NCBI RefSeq assembly: GCF_000204055.1
Contig: NW_006768766.1
Coordinates: 528,706-592,705, forward strand
DNA from: Melampsora larici-populina 98AG31
Lineage: Eukaryota; Basidiomycota; Pucciniomycetes; Pucciniales; Melampsoraceae
DNA: 64,000 nt
Direction of reading: 5' to 3'
Shown: positions 46,266-57,924 of the stretch, in pieces
Layout of the letters: each line of letters opens with the position of its first letter
How positions within the stretch are numbered: position 1 is the stretch's first letter
The notes under the pieces: generated by a model
What the model was told of the DNA's origin: nothing
Databases searched by the model: none
What the model saw: only the letters and a program-made list of their open reading frames with translations
Translations under genes and position numbers: made by a program

Positions 46266-47519
46266 ATGGAACGAGAACATCAAGGAAAAGATAAACCAGA
46301 AATTTCAATCGATCCAGCTCATTCACTTCAAGCTTTGATTGATCAGGTAATCGTCAACAAAACAGAAACATCAAAACCCAGAAAAGAAAACTAATGTTAG
46401 ATAAATCAATCGACTTTGAATTCTCCTTAAAAACGAACCTAGCTTGGACCCGATTACCATGAACTTGACTTGGAAAACTCAAATTCAGCATTTTCAATTC
46501 GAACAGAAAAAGATAATGAAATCGTTCCACAAAATGATTTTTCAAGATTTTTATTAACATTCCAACAACCTACTTCCTCATCATCATCATCGTCATATCA
46601 GATCGACCAAAGTTTATTGAATTATTCTAATCAAGATTTAAATTTCAATCCGATTTCGATTTCAAAAACCAATCCAAATTCGAATCTCAGGACGTGTACC
46701 GCAAATTCTTCAAATTTAAATCAAACTGATTTTCACATAAATCCCGAGAATCAAAGAGATGATCGAGATCAAAATCAGGAAGAATCACATCTTCAAGATA
46801 TACTCCAAGAAGGATTCGAAGGTGTTGAGAGAGAATTTCAAACTGATCATTCGGAATTTGAAGAAGAAGACAAGAACCGGTTGTGTTTTGATGATATATT
46901 TTTAGCTGAAGATGAAATCCAAGACGAAGACGATCAACCCACCCAGGTAGATATGATTTCATCAGATGATGATCAACAACATAAAGAAGCAGTTAGATTA
47001 GCCATGATGAATTTACCATCCGAAAAAGAAGAAGAGATCATTGATGATTCAAATGATGATGAGTTTCTTGATATTCCAAAAGATAAACCTGGTGTGGCCG
47101 GTAGAGCAATCAAAAGCTTCAATGAATTTGATCAACCTGTCTTGGTGAATGCTAAACAATATGATCGGATCATCCAAAGACGAGCTGCTAGAGCCAGATT
47201 AGAAGAATTAGGAAGGTTATCAAGAGAAAGAAAGGTTCGATCGTTTCTTTTGTGATCTGATTGCCAAGGCATTCTTTTCTAGTATATCTGACTCTGTACA
47301 TTAATGTTTTCATTAGCCTTATCTTCATGAATCTCGTCATAAACATGCAATAAGCCGTCCTAGAGGAGCTAAAGGTCGGTTTATGACTAAAGTAAGTTCT
47401 ATTGTGGTCATTTCACGTATGGTCAAGCTTCCTTCACTAATTCATGTGTGTAATGTAAATACAATTTTTAGGAAGAAATGTTGGCAAATGGAATTAATAC
47501 TGTTGAGAATGCTACTTGA
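46266..47519 (+). CDS. HAP2: CCAAT-binding factor subunit HAP2 / NF-YA
   Basis: Sequence-specific subunit of the trimeric CCAAT-binding complex (HAP2/3/5), a nuclear activator of respiratory and iron/redox genes in fungi. Exons 46266-46346, 46443-47234, 47317-47391 and 47472-47519 join to a closed 331-residue frame. Residues from about 257 form the family signature: QPVLVNAKQYDRIIQRRAAR with ARLEELGRLSRERK (HAP3/5-interaction helix), then across an intron PYLHESRHKHAISRPRGAKG and RFMTK (DNA-binding half), then EEMLANGINTVENAT. The N-terminal 250 residues are Ser/Asn/Gln-rich then strongly acidic, as in activation domains. The intron inside the DNA-binding domain uses a GTTCGA donor, like intron 1 of MAM33. 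The gene begins about 200 bp from the divergent Harbinger transposase. Confidence 0.96.
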
Positions 47520-47734
47520 GCGCGTAGGACAAATTCCAAGAATGGACCAGAGGAAAGCCTTTTTTAGATAGGTCAGTAGTGAATTTTTTTGAGATGCTTG
47601 GAATGATTTCAAGTTCCTCTTCTATGAGGGAAAAGAAGTAGGTGTTTGATATGTATAACTATGATTTTGTTATTTGCTATCTTTATCTCTGCATTTTGGG
47701 TTTGATTTTGTTGTAGGAAGAGAAAATGACATTA

Positions 47735-48132
47735 GGGGGTGTCAAGTTCAATTTTTTTACGGTAAAAACTGTAAAAAACTTTCCCGTCCCAGCATAAATT
47801 TACGCAAAATTTACGAAAACGGGAAAGTTTTATCTATCCCGTTCTGGCATAAACGTAAACAGATAAGTTTACAACATAGCTTTGAAGACTTAAATTTGAC
47901 CTTTTCACTCTTGGAAAGAGGCGTGCTTGATAGTGGATGCAAAGACAACCTTGCATCCTCTTACCAGCAGTTGTCTCATTACCGTGTGGAAGATCAAGGC
48001 GAAAAAGTAAAAAAGCCTTGATTGTGGTTTCCAAGTGATGATAAACACTCGGGAAAGTTTTTCTACAGTTAAAACATAAAAATTTTCCCTTCTCATAGTT
48101 TTTTTGTTGTAAAAATTCAAACTTGACACCCC
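47735..48132. mobile_element. MITE 1, TTA-flanked (Harbinger-like)
   Basis: The ends GGGGGTGTCAAGTTCAATTT and, inverted, GGGGTGTCAAGTTTGAATTT lie between TTA duplications (47732-47734, 48133-48135). Inner arms carry matching AACTTTCCCG / CGGGAAAGTTTT blocks, so almost the whole 398 bp folds back. TTA/TAA is the typical PIF/Harbinger target. No coding sequence. Confidence 0.85.
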
Positions 48133-48291
48133 TTATTGAATCATTCTACAGTCAACCCTGGGTCAGCTATTTTGAGCTGTGCAATGCCAGCAGGCTATTT
48201 TAATAGTGTGCAACTAAATTTCAATTGCTCTGTTGTTACTTTCAGGGAGCGTAGCATTCCAAACAAAGTGAAGTATGGATTCCTTGTAATA

Positions 48292-48689
48292 GGGGGTTTC
48301 AAGTTGAATATTTTTACACATTTTTACGCTACAACAACTTGCCCGTTGTTGTAAAATATGCGTAAAATTTTAAAGCAGGACACCTTTTTAGGTGTCCCGA
48401 TTTAAAAATACGCTGGTTTTACGCACATTTTTTTTTCAAAAAACTTGCCTGAATTTTTAAAAAATATGCAAAAAAAATCCAAACTTGAAACCCCCTAATG
48501 GGGGTTTCAAGTTTGGTTTGCATATTTTTTTACAAATTCAGACAAGATGTTTATGATTTTTTTGTACAACAAATGTATTTTTAATCTGCCACACCTTTTT
48601 AGTTGTCCCACTTTTCAAAAAATGCATCTTTCACAACAATGGACAAGTTTCCAAAACATAAATACATAAAAAAACAAATTTGAAAGCCC
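48292..48689. mobile_element. Two adjoining foldback MITEs, head to head
   Basis: 48292-48495 begins GGGGGTTTCAAGTTGAATAT and ends with the inverse before TAA. After 4 bp, 48500-48689 begins GGGGGTTTCAAGTTTGG and ends AAATTTGAAAGCCC. The junction at 48479-48518 is a long palindrome. The terminal sequence is related to MITE 1 but has TTTC in place of TGTC. Flanking TA/TAA is compatible with the same superfamily. Confidence 0.75.
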
Positions 48690-50092
48690 TTGATGTAACA
48701 CCCCTCACACAATGCAACACAAGCTACTGCAATGTCACACACTTAAAGCGGCCTAAAACAACAAGTGTCATAGTATCAGAAAGAAATATGTGAGAGAAAT
48801 TAGTATTAGAAACAAAGATCACATAAAAAAAGAGTATTGAGTGACTAGGAAGAAAGATAGAATTAAAAAGAAAAGAAATAAACAAAGCAGGGATTTTGGA
48901 GCAAAAAACAATGAGCTGGTATTTTAATTCATTCAAATACCAAGCTTCTGAAAAGCAACCACCAATTCTGTGTATTTTTCACCCAAGTCCATGCCTTCCC
49001 TGAACCAGATCCAAAGCAAGGCTTCAATGGTTCAAGGGAGCAAACTACCTGGACAAGATGTGCATATGTCTTTTGCACAAGAAAAGATACTTTCAGCAGC
49101 CCATGAGGACACAGTCCAAGCCAGATAATCCCATGCCATAATGGCAAGAATTCTATATTTCTTTTTGTTCACCTACCGATAGACCAGATGTCAGCTTCTC
49201 AGGTGAGTTGGGTATATTGAGACAATAGAAATTTTACTTACCTGTCACCATCGTAAAGTTGAATGTGGAACCATGATATTGTACTCATAAAGTTTCATCT
49301 TATGTCCCATGTTATAAGTAATTGTCAAGGTTGGTGTCTCAGACTCAGTATCCACCTTTCCACCACTGCCCAGGTCAAAGATCACAAGTTCAATCTTTGG
49401 GGAAGAAGCCTTGGTATTGGCTGAGTTTTGAGATGTACAGAACAAAGTTTGTGTCTTGAGAGAGGCAGCTTGCCTGTATTTCCAATAGAGCATTTGTAGA
49501 TTGGCTTTGGCATTGATGGTAAGGCTTGAAGTACTGCCAAACTACCTCTTGAAGAATTCAATCCAGAAGAACAGATTCAATATGTTGCCATGAACCAAGT
49601 CTGACACAATAGATCTTTGTTGAGGTACTCTTTGGTCTTCTCTCTCATCTTGTCAAGCATGGGATACATCATGATGGATGCTGGATTATTCTATCAAGAG
49701 TATTTCAAAGTTCCACATACTTTTAGATGACCATGCACCCAGTAGGACCATTTCCCAGAACCCCAGTATGCCCCTATAAAGGGTAGTGATCTAGAAATCT
49801 GACCCTTGAGATGCCATGGAAACTTGTCCCTGGCTGTACCCATAGCTCTAAGACAGGTTTGATCTTTTCAATCAGCTGTATAAAACTATTAGCAACTCTG
49901 AAATGGGCAGAAACCGGCAGAAATCATACAAGCAATGTATAATCCCATGTGTTATCAGCCCTGAGTACTAAACCAAAGTACCAATGGGGAACATACTGTA
50001 ATAAAAACCCCAAAAATAGCAATTACAACTCAAGGCTCAGCTTCAAGAGCCAAGCTACATATGATTTAGCATATGTAACATGTGCAGAACTT
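48690..50092. other. No supported gene
   Basis: Short frames only. The strip at 49745-49800 is an inverted copy of part of 52085-52140 (shared CATACTGGGGT and TCTAGATCACTACCC), indicating a dispersed repeat. The minus frame 49493-49245 (KIELVIFDLGSGGKVDTESE) is protein-like but unassigned. Confidence 0.35.
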
Positions 50093-50585
50093 ACATCAAA
50101 GGGTGTGAACATACATAACACCATAGGAATCAATTAGTTCAAAACCTGATTGAACCAAATTTTGGTGTCCGGGTTCAAAGTTTCCTCAAATTGTGAATTT
50201 TGTTCACAACTTGTTTGCAATATGTTTGCCAATTTCCCTTGAGCAGTACTCTGCTTGCTACATGTATGTACAGCTACATCATACAACCACAACACCTTGC
50301 AACATTAGTCACCACAGAATCACCAATTGTACAGAGGATCAAGACTGACAATGCATGACAAAGGAAAGATGGTTGAATGGTTGGAATTGGGGTTGTTGTT
50401 GTATGATGAATTCGTACATACATACGTGGGGCCAACAGAGTACCACACAAGGGAGATTGGCAAAGATATTTCAAGCAAGTTGTGAATGAACTTCAGAATT
50501 TGAGGAAATTTCAAACCCGGACACCAAAATTTGGTTCAGTTGGGTTTTGAGCTAATTAGTTCCTGTGGTGTAACTTTGATGCAAA
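50093..50585. repeat. Imperfect foldback, ~190-bp arms
   Basis: The left arm (ACATCAAAG..., ACACCATAGGAATCAATTAG, CCAAATTTTGGTGTCCGGGT) and the right arm (ACCCGGACACCAAAATTTGG ... CTAATTAGTTCCTGTGGTGT) are inverted copies with indels. No coding frame and no clear target duplication. Confidence 0.75.
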
Positions 50586-50824
50586 CCAAAGCCACACATA
50601 TTTCACAGTCGTAACACATATGTAACAAGTGAAATATACTTATAATAACCCAATAGTCTTACTGTAATTAACCTAACCATAGGACCACAATTTGTGCGCA
50701 CTTGTGTCCAAAGATTTTCAAGGTTCAGACTGATACATAAACCATGAAAACCCAACCAAATTGAGAAGAATCACATTATCACATTATCATTCAACAACTC
50801 ACAACTTTGCTTTTATTCATATTC

Positions 50825-51440
50825 CTAACTTAACTAAGTCCCATGTGCCTCTACATTTGAAGTTTGTGGCCAAGGCACGAGGGACTTATATCTAATGTGA
50901 CTTTGCTTGGTGACAAGCACATCAGCCTTTTGGTGGGAGAATTGTATCCCATTGTAACTTTTTTTGTATGATTATGAAATTTCTTGAAATTAAGGTATGT
51001 TAAACTTCAGCATCTTGCGCTGTCAACCATCTTATTGGCTTCTCCTCTTTCCATTTGAGTCAAACGTTTCATAATAGCTGAAAAATCAAGTTTCTGAAAT
51101 TTGGAGGCCAAATTGACTGTAAAAAGACACTTGTGTAACAAGTTTAGTGGCAGTTGGGTTCTGAAATTTCAAAAGACACTCTTTTGAGCTCATTGAAAAC
51201 TTTTTTTTGTGATTATGAAGAAAAAGACGCACAAGGAAGGAGATGTGGAACAAGCTGGGATTCAACATAGTTGAACAACAGACAATTTTGTAATCACACA
51301 AAAAAAGTTACAATGGGATACAATTCTCCCACCAAAAGGCTGATGTGCTTGTCACCAAGAAAAGTCACATTAGATATAAGTCCCTTGTGCCTCGGCCACA
51401 AACTTCAAATGTGGAGGCACATGGGACTTAGTTAAGTTAG
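50825..51440. mobile_element. Foldback element, ~145-bp arms, TTC duplication
   Basis: The left arm begins CTAACTTAACTAAGTCCCAT and the right arm ends ATGGGACTTAGTTAAGTTAG; matching extends inward past GGTGGGAGAATTGTATCCCA to about 50968 / 51297. TTC flanks both ends (50822-50824, 51441-51443), a 3-bp duplication. The interior is about 330 bp with no transposase. Confidence 0.85.
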
Positions 51441-52886
51441 TTCATCTTCCTACAATCTTTAAACTTTGATTATCAATTATCCAACTTTAAAGGCCTGATT
51501 CTAAAAACCTTGAAACTCAAACCTTGTGTCTTGTTGCTTATTCTCTGTTATCATTCAACTTTGTTTCTGATTAGACTCCATAATCAACAATTCTTGTAAT
51601 ATCCATTTGGTGAAATTACTTGTAAGGAAGTAGTCCTTGAGTACTGCTTATATCAGAGTTGGGATTCATGTGGTATAAGAAACTTCAAATCTATGGGGAA
51701 ATCTCTTTTAGTCAGAGTGTAAAGTTCCTGGTGTTATATTACACTTTAACACCACCTTCTTTGACCTTTCTTTGAATAAGAAGTGAATCAAATTAGGATT
51801 GAGAGCTGAATGTTAGTTGCTCTTATTTTTGATCATTGTAAAGACAGTAATTAAACAAAACTCCTTGGGCTAAAGCCTTTGCTTAATGGTCAAATAACTG
51901 GAGTCTTTACTTGTTTATTCCATGTAAAGCTCTTAGGCCCATGTCTCTACCCATGCATAACTGTAGATGTTGATCTATGCAACTTCAATAGAAGTTGTTG
52001 GACCTTCTACAAACTTTTTATTGACTCTACTAGCCTGAAAGACACTAGTAGGCTCACATGTATTGTATCCCCACAGGAGCTCAAAAGTCACAATTCTAGA
52101 TCACTACCCCTTATAGGATCATACTGGGGTCCTCATTGCCCTCAATATTGCTAGTCATCTTGAGGAACAGCTGAGTTAATGAAAGATCAATGGAAATGGC
52201 AAATTGATTGAGGAATTGATTGATGCAGTTGATATAAAGAGAGGGAAATCAATAGGATGATAGAATGGAGATTGAGGGGAAGTTTGATCAATAAATGGAA
52301 ATGGTTCAGATGAAGATATTTATGCATTGATTTAATAGATCAGTTAATGCAAAACACATACCTCAAACTTGTTGTTGACCTTGTGGACCTGGGCGCATTC
52401 ACAAGACAACATCTCCATCTTGTGAAAGTATCCATAATATATGGTTTACTGGTTTTACCAGGGGGTTGGTTCTTGGTGTGAACAATGTCCAGATCATCTT
52501 TGTAAAGCTGATCTATTACCTAAAAGGCAAGGATCCATCATCGGATTGACAATCAAGGAGAGAGAGCGCAAAAAGCATACTTCTCTGGCCATCCAGGCCT
52601 GGTCTCAACTTTTTTATGTGATGTTTCAGCAAGATCTTTCAAACATGTGGCAATCCTATGATAGACAAATACACACAATTTATTGACTTGTCTCCAATGA
52701 TTTTTCCATCAGTACATTAGATCTGACAAAACACTGGTATCATTGCCAACTCAACTATGACCTTTGTATAAAACATCCCATAAGCTTGTGTGTTTCTGAT
52801 GCGCTTGGTGCCTATAAATTAGCCTGTTTTAACCATTTCCAGATCAATTCCTTTGCACATTTTCTCAAGAATACCTAACATCCATC
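51441..52886. other. No supported gene
   Basis: AT-rich. A repeat shared with 49.75 kb in inverse orientation lies near 52085-52140. Presumably contains the promoter of the following gene. Confidence 0.35.
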
Positions 52887-53780
52887 ATGATTGTCCTCAA
52901 TTTGAACAAGTTCATCCACATTGTATTATGCTGTTTATCCATTTGGGCAGCAGTATCAACTGCCACATTTGGTCCAAGTCACAATATTAGGATGGAATAT
53001 TATGTCCCAAATAATTTGAGTGAGTTCTGATACTTTTCATTCAAAGGGGCAGTTGGAACCTAGGCTCATCCACATCTTGCTTTAAGTTTCAGGGGGCCAA
53101 GCAGAGGCTGCTTGGACAAAGGTTTTAGACTTCTATGAAAAATTAGGGGATTCTGAGACCCATTCTAAAAATGGACCATTCAGCAGGTTGAGGGGTAGAT
53201 TTCAAGTGATGGGAAGGGACACTGGTGGCAATCTAGAGAGAATTGATAGTAAGTTGCAAAAGAATCCTTTGAAAAGCTTTTTACAGGTTCTCATAGATTT
53301 TTGACATATTGCACTTCACAAATTTGGTGGGGAATCAATCTATATCTAGGTTACCTTCCACCTTTTAGGAAACCAATGGCTGGGTTGGATCAACATCTTA
53401 CACATGGTATGTGATAATGTCCGCTTTAATCATTTATTCTGCCAAAATGGTCAATGTCAATTCTCCTTGAACCTGTGGTCAAATCTCTGACAATAAATTT
53501 GAATAATTTATCAGCTATATATGTGTTAGTGCTTGAGGATGAGAAGCCGGACACATTTGAAATACATGTGAGGGGTGAAGTTCCAGATCAAGTCAAGGGA
53601 GGAAAAGTTGAATGGTTAAGTCATCAGGCAGTATTCAGATTTTCCACATATTTTGATCGTATCAAATTTGAACAAATCACAATACTTCATGGATTATCCC
53701 AAGAGGAATGTAGGCATGGGGATTTCTTCACTCAAATAGGAGAATCATTGCTCAATGAAGCAACCACAGATGACTCTTGA
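52887..53780 (+). CDS. Secreted-protein-like gene B (paralogue of gene at 35.9-36.7 kb)
   Basis: ATG at 52887 gives MIVLNLNKFIHIVLCCLSIW, then AAVSTATFGPSHNIRMEYYV, a signal peptide with an AVSTA-type cleavage site. After a GTGAGT intron: AWTKVLDFYEKLGDSETHSK and GPFSRLRGRFQVMGRDTGGN with LERID. After another intron: SHRFLTYCTSQIWWGINLYL, GYLPPFRKPMAGLDQHLTHG. The last exon reads SAIYVLVLEDEKPDTFEIHV, EVPDQVKGGKVEWLSHQAVF and ITILHGLSQEECRHGDFFTQ, stopping at TGA 53778-53780. Block order and several motifs (W..VL.FY..LG, PF..L...F.VM.R...G, HQAVF, ITxxHxLxQxEC..G.F) are shared with gene A in the opposite orientation. No domain recognised. Confidence 0.65.
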
Positions 53781-55518
53781 AGTTTGCCAACACAACATTC
53801 GCATGAAATTGATGTATACATAGGTCTCTGTGGTCTTCTGATTGTTAGATGTACACAACTTCTGTTGATCACCTGTTGAAGAGTCTTGTAGTGATGTCTC
53901 TCCTAGATTTACAGAGTAATTTGTTAAAACCAATGAGCAGAACACATATGGTGATTTTCTTTTGAGTTAGTTTTAACAATCAAACTTCACATGCCTATCC
54001 AAACCACATATCTGACTGAATCAGGGAATGATAAAAAAGGGGTTTTATGAAGTGTGTTTTGACAATCAAGTGAGTGTGATCTCTGACTAAAGGAGGCCAC
54101 ATTACAGTTTTAAAATTTCTCATAACTGTCCCTTACCTTGAGCAAAAGCAACCAGTACCCAAGTAGCGCTCCACAAAGTCAACAGGTATAGTGTGTGGAG
54201 CCAAGTTTTTGTCAATTTGAAATTGAGTAAATACTCAATAAATTGCCCATTTGGCCCCGCTAAGTCAAATTTCAAACCCCTTTGATCAGATTGGAGTCTA
54301 CTGTTTTCATCACAATCTTTTTCAATTGTTTGCTGCCCAATCAACCCAAGTTTGATTTACTGTCCCAAATCAAGGAGCTCTTGGTCCAATTGGTTGCAAA
54401 CACACATAGATAGAAGCCAAGTTGGTGATCAAGACCAATCCTTAGGACAACCATAAAAGTCATTGTATTTCTGTAAAAAGATATGCAAGAAATGCTCTTG
54501 ATGAGAGTAATTCAAAACTTGAAAAAAAATTAATAAGTTGCCATCTTGGTATGTATTTATTGTTTGAAAAAAACAGCAAGAAAAGATATGCATGGGATGC
54601 TCTCAATGAGAGCATTCCAGAACTTTGATCAGCTGGCTGTGACAAGAAAGTTTGTGGTCTAGCAATTGTTTCAGGCCTTGATTTCAAATTGTCAATGAAT
54701 TGCCTCCACACACTATACAAAATTGTGATTAAACTTGATAATACCAATTCAATATATGTTGGACTTCAAGAAAAAATGAAGTTTTTTACTACCAGAGCAG
54801 ATTAAACTTCAAAGGTTACCACTGAAAACAAAACAAAAAACAGTCTTTGCTGTGTTTAGATCCAGTTGAAGACCAAAATTTGACCTTTTCCATTCTTTAT
54901 CAATGTCCAACGTAAAACAAAATAGCTATAATACCAAAAACTTAAGATAGTGCTATTCACAGAAGCAAAAATGGATGCTCATTGAAATTTTCTTGTTTTT
55001 TTCAATGTTTGTTCAATTTTACTTCCACATTTCTTCCCTTTTATTCCTGTTTTCTTCCTGCTTGTCAGCTGATTACACGATCAACAGGAAATGAGAGGAC
55101 GAACTAGGCCTTCCTCAGGCTTCGTTCCTGGGCAAAGAAGCCTGAGGGAGGGCAGGCCCATCTCCTCACTTCATCTCAGCACCTCAGCTGATCCTCAGTG
55201 GCATGCCTTGGAGCCTGCTGGTTCAGGATTTTGGACAAGGTTCTGAGCTGTTCTGAGTGCTCATCTGAGATACTGATCTCCAAGAATGCTCATCCAAGAC
55301 AGAAATGAGCATTCTCCAGCAATGTCCAGCAAAATTTGAGTAAAATAGCCTGATCACCTGAGCACTACCAAAATTGTCAATTGAAAGAATCTGAAAGAAA
55401 AACAATTTTCTTTGGAGCCCTCAGAAAAGTGTACAATTCTCACCTGTATGTAAGCATCAATTTTGGTCCCTGTAATTATTGTGACAAAGAAAACATGTAT
55501 TGGAAAGGATTCATTTGT
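53781..55518. other. No supported gene
   Basis: AT-rich with short frames. Two related strings with AAAGATATGCA...ATGCTCT(C/T) occur at about 54475-54505 and 54580-54615, the second being palindromic. Around 55110-55230 the sequence is richer in GC. Confidence 0.35.
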
Positions 55519-55684
55519 GGGATACAAAGTAGAATCCAGGCACGTGCCCGACTTTGTGCCTGTAATTATTTTGGCAGTAAAATTTGATTTTCTGGGCAAA
55601 AGTCCAGGCCCAGAATTCAAATTTACTGCCAAAAAAAATCTAGGCACAAAGCTGGGCATGTGCCCGGATTCTACTTTGTATCCC
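55519..55684. mobile_element. Foldback MITE (166 bp)
   Basis: The arms begin GGGATACAAAGTAGAATCCA and end, inverted, GGATTCTACTTTGTATCCC, with matching continued through GGCA(C/T)GTGCCC and TTTGTGCCT to TTTACTGCCA. The whole element forms one long hairpin with a loop of about 30 nt. No clear target duplication. Confidence 0.85.
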
Positions 55685-56649
55685 TTAATTGAAGCCAGAT
55701 TTCAATACATCATCCTTTGAGATAGATTTGCACCATGATGTGGACCATTTCAAAAAACTCCTCAATACATGTCCTGTTGACAAATTCCATTCTTGTGTGA
55801 GTTATCAAAACCATTAAGACTCATCAAGACTCAAGTGAGTTAACACTCCACCCACTTATTGAACCTGGACCAATCCAGATGGAAGAAATACTGAAGATGA
55901 GATGAAGGTCTACAATTTGTTATGTGAATAGGTGGGTGGTAGAAGAAAATTTCTTCATTCTGATAGATGATCAGGGGTAGTTCCATTCAATATGTTGTGA
56001 CTTGGTGTGTCTGTTCAAATTTTTGTGAAATGTTTTTTCTCTTATAACCCAATCTCTCCCTTTCTCCCTTTTTGATCTTTTTCCCCATTGAGGAATTCGA
56101 TTTTTAAGGTGACATTTCAGTCAGACTCTTCTTTTATTAATTCAGAACTTCACTGAAACATTTTATTCTTTTGTTATACTTTTCTCTTTTATATCTTATA
56201 CTCCATTGGCTTTACTTTACTTTACTTTCATCCTTGATCTTACATCCAGATTGGTCATGACTTTAGCACTTGTCCATTCATTTTGTTGTGAGCCAAGTGT
56301 CTTGTCAACACGGCTAAAAGTACTCTGTCATCTTTATAAAGGTTTTAACCATTGTCTTTGTAGAGCTTAAGAGATTGTGTTGCATTCAAATTCTCACAAG
56401 TCCATCTTTCAAAGTAAGCCTTTAAATAGTGGAAGACTTTGAAAGTAGACACTGGCTAAAATTTCATGATCAAGCTATGGAAGTTAGAATAATGATTAAC
56501 AAACTGTATTCATTTTCAAGAAACATTTTGAAAAGTGTGTTGACAAAATATGCACTCATCACTGCATTGCTCTCAATTATGAAGAAAATGTGACTTTATT
56601 TATTTCAATCACACTCTCCTCCACTCAGATATCCTGATGGAAAATTAAG
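55685..56649. other. No supported gene
   Basis: Pyrimidine-rich 56030-56230; no coding frame. Confidence 0.4.
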
Positions 56650-57206
56650 CCTGCAGCTAAGTATGTTAAAGGTGCAATTTTCAATGAAACTCAATCAACT
56701 TCTAGCAGTCCTGTTGTCCATAAACATCAGGCCATTCCTCCACCTTTTGATAGCCCCATTGTCAAGAAAATCGAACATCAAGACATGCCTTCACCTTTCA
56801 AATCCCAAGCCAAGCCTTTTCCTTGTCTCCCTCACAGTTTCTCTTCTCCTCCATCTGATTCACCCAACACTTGTCTCAAATCACCTCCTTCTGACACATC
56901 CAACTTACCTGAGCTTGGTTCCAAGCCAAAGGGAAACTTGAGTTCAGAGGACAAAGCTCCAGCGGAAAAGCAACACCACCAGTCCAAGCTTCTACTTCTA
57001 TTGACACTGCAGCCCAACTGATTCAAGTTGAAAAGCCTTCCACCCATGGTCAAACTGTTTCTATCATTTACAAATTGACTCATGAATGCACTCAATGCTA
57101 CACTGCTTTAGATTTATTTGCTGAAAAGCATGTGATGGCTGAAACATACATCAATAAACTCGCTTGTGAGTGTGATGATTGGCTCCAATACATCTTCAAC
57201 AAGTAA
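56650..57206 (+). CDS. Hypothetical low-complexity protein, frame shift inside
   Basis: A Ser/Pro/Lys-rich frame (PFDSPIVKKIEHQDMPSPFK, SSPPSDSPNTCLKSPPSDTS) up to about 56965 continues, one frame away, as ATPPVQASTSIDTAAQLIQV and QTVSIIYKLTHECTQCYTAL to NKLACECDDWLQYIFNK and a stop. A short intron or a one-base error near 56965 would join them. The C-terminal part has four Cys and looks folded. No domain recognised. Confidence 0.35.
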
Positions 57207-57782
57207 AGTAAGTAATTTCTTTTCTTAACATTCATTTAATACCTACTGACTCATTGTTTCTATTAATCTTCTCATTCTCTATGATTGACGTTCAACATGA
57301 ACATCAAAATATCATCAAGTACATCTGTATATATACAAAAGATATAGTGACTGTCTGATCTTGAATAAAAATTATTAAACCCTCAAATAAAACATAGTGA
57401 CTGTTTGATCTTAAATAAATTGTGGTTGTTGATGACTGTGATGGATGGATTTGAAAATGTATTGATTGGTTTGTAAGTCTTAATTGAAATACTGAAATAC
57501 TCTTTTCAATTCATCTTTACCAAACACTTGTCTGGTGATCAAGTGGTCAACAACAATCATTCTGATATTTTGTTGCCCATTTTGGTCCACTGGTCGGTAA
57601 TTGAAATTCTGTTTTTGTGGTCAATTTTTGGGAAAAGCAGCCAAACGGGCCCTAAGCTTGTTGTGAATGTGAATAAATGAAATTATGTAGATGACCTTGT
57701 TTTGCTTGATTGGAGAATCAATGATTATGAAAAAAATCATGGCTATTTTAGCAGGTGTTAAAAGAAGTTCTGAGAGTACTAA
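57207..57782. other. No supported gene
   Basis: AT-rich. A short repeat (CATAGTGACTGT(C/T)TGATCTT) occurs twice near 57344-57412. Confidence 0.35.
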
Positions 57783-57921
57783 GGGTCCGTTCAGCTGCAC
57801 ATCTGGTGACCATCTGACTGTCATCTGTCACCAAAAACGGGATGACCATCTCTTTGCCCAACCCCAACTGGGCAGAAGGTCAAGTTGGATGTCAGATGAG
57901 ATGGTGCAGCCAAATGGACCC
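57783..57921. mobile_element. MITE (139 bp), TAA-flanked
   Basis: The ends GGGTCCGTTCAGCTGCAC and, inverted, GGGTCCATTTGGCTGCACCA lie between TAA duplications (57780-57782, 57922-57924), as expected of a PIF/Harbinger-type MITE. The interior has CATC/GATG-rich arms, no coding. Confidence 0.85.
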
Positions 57922-57924
57922 TAA

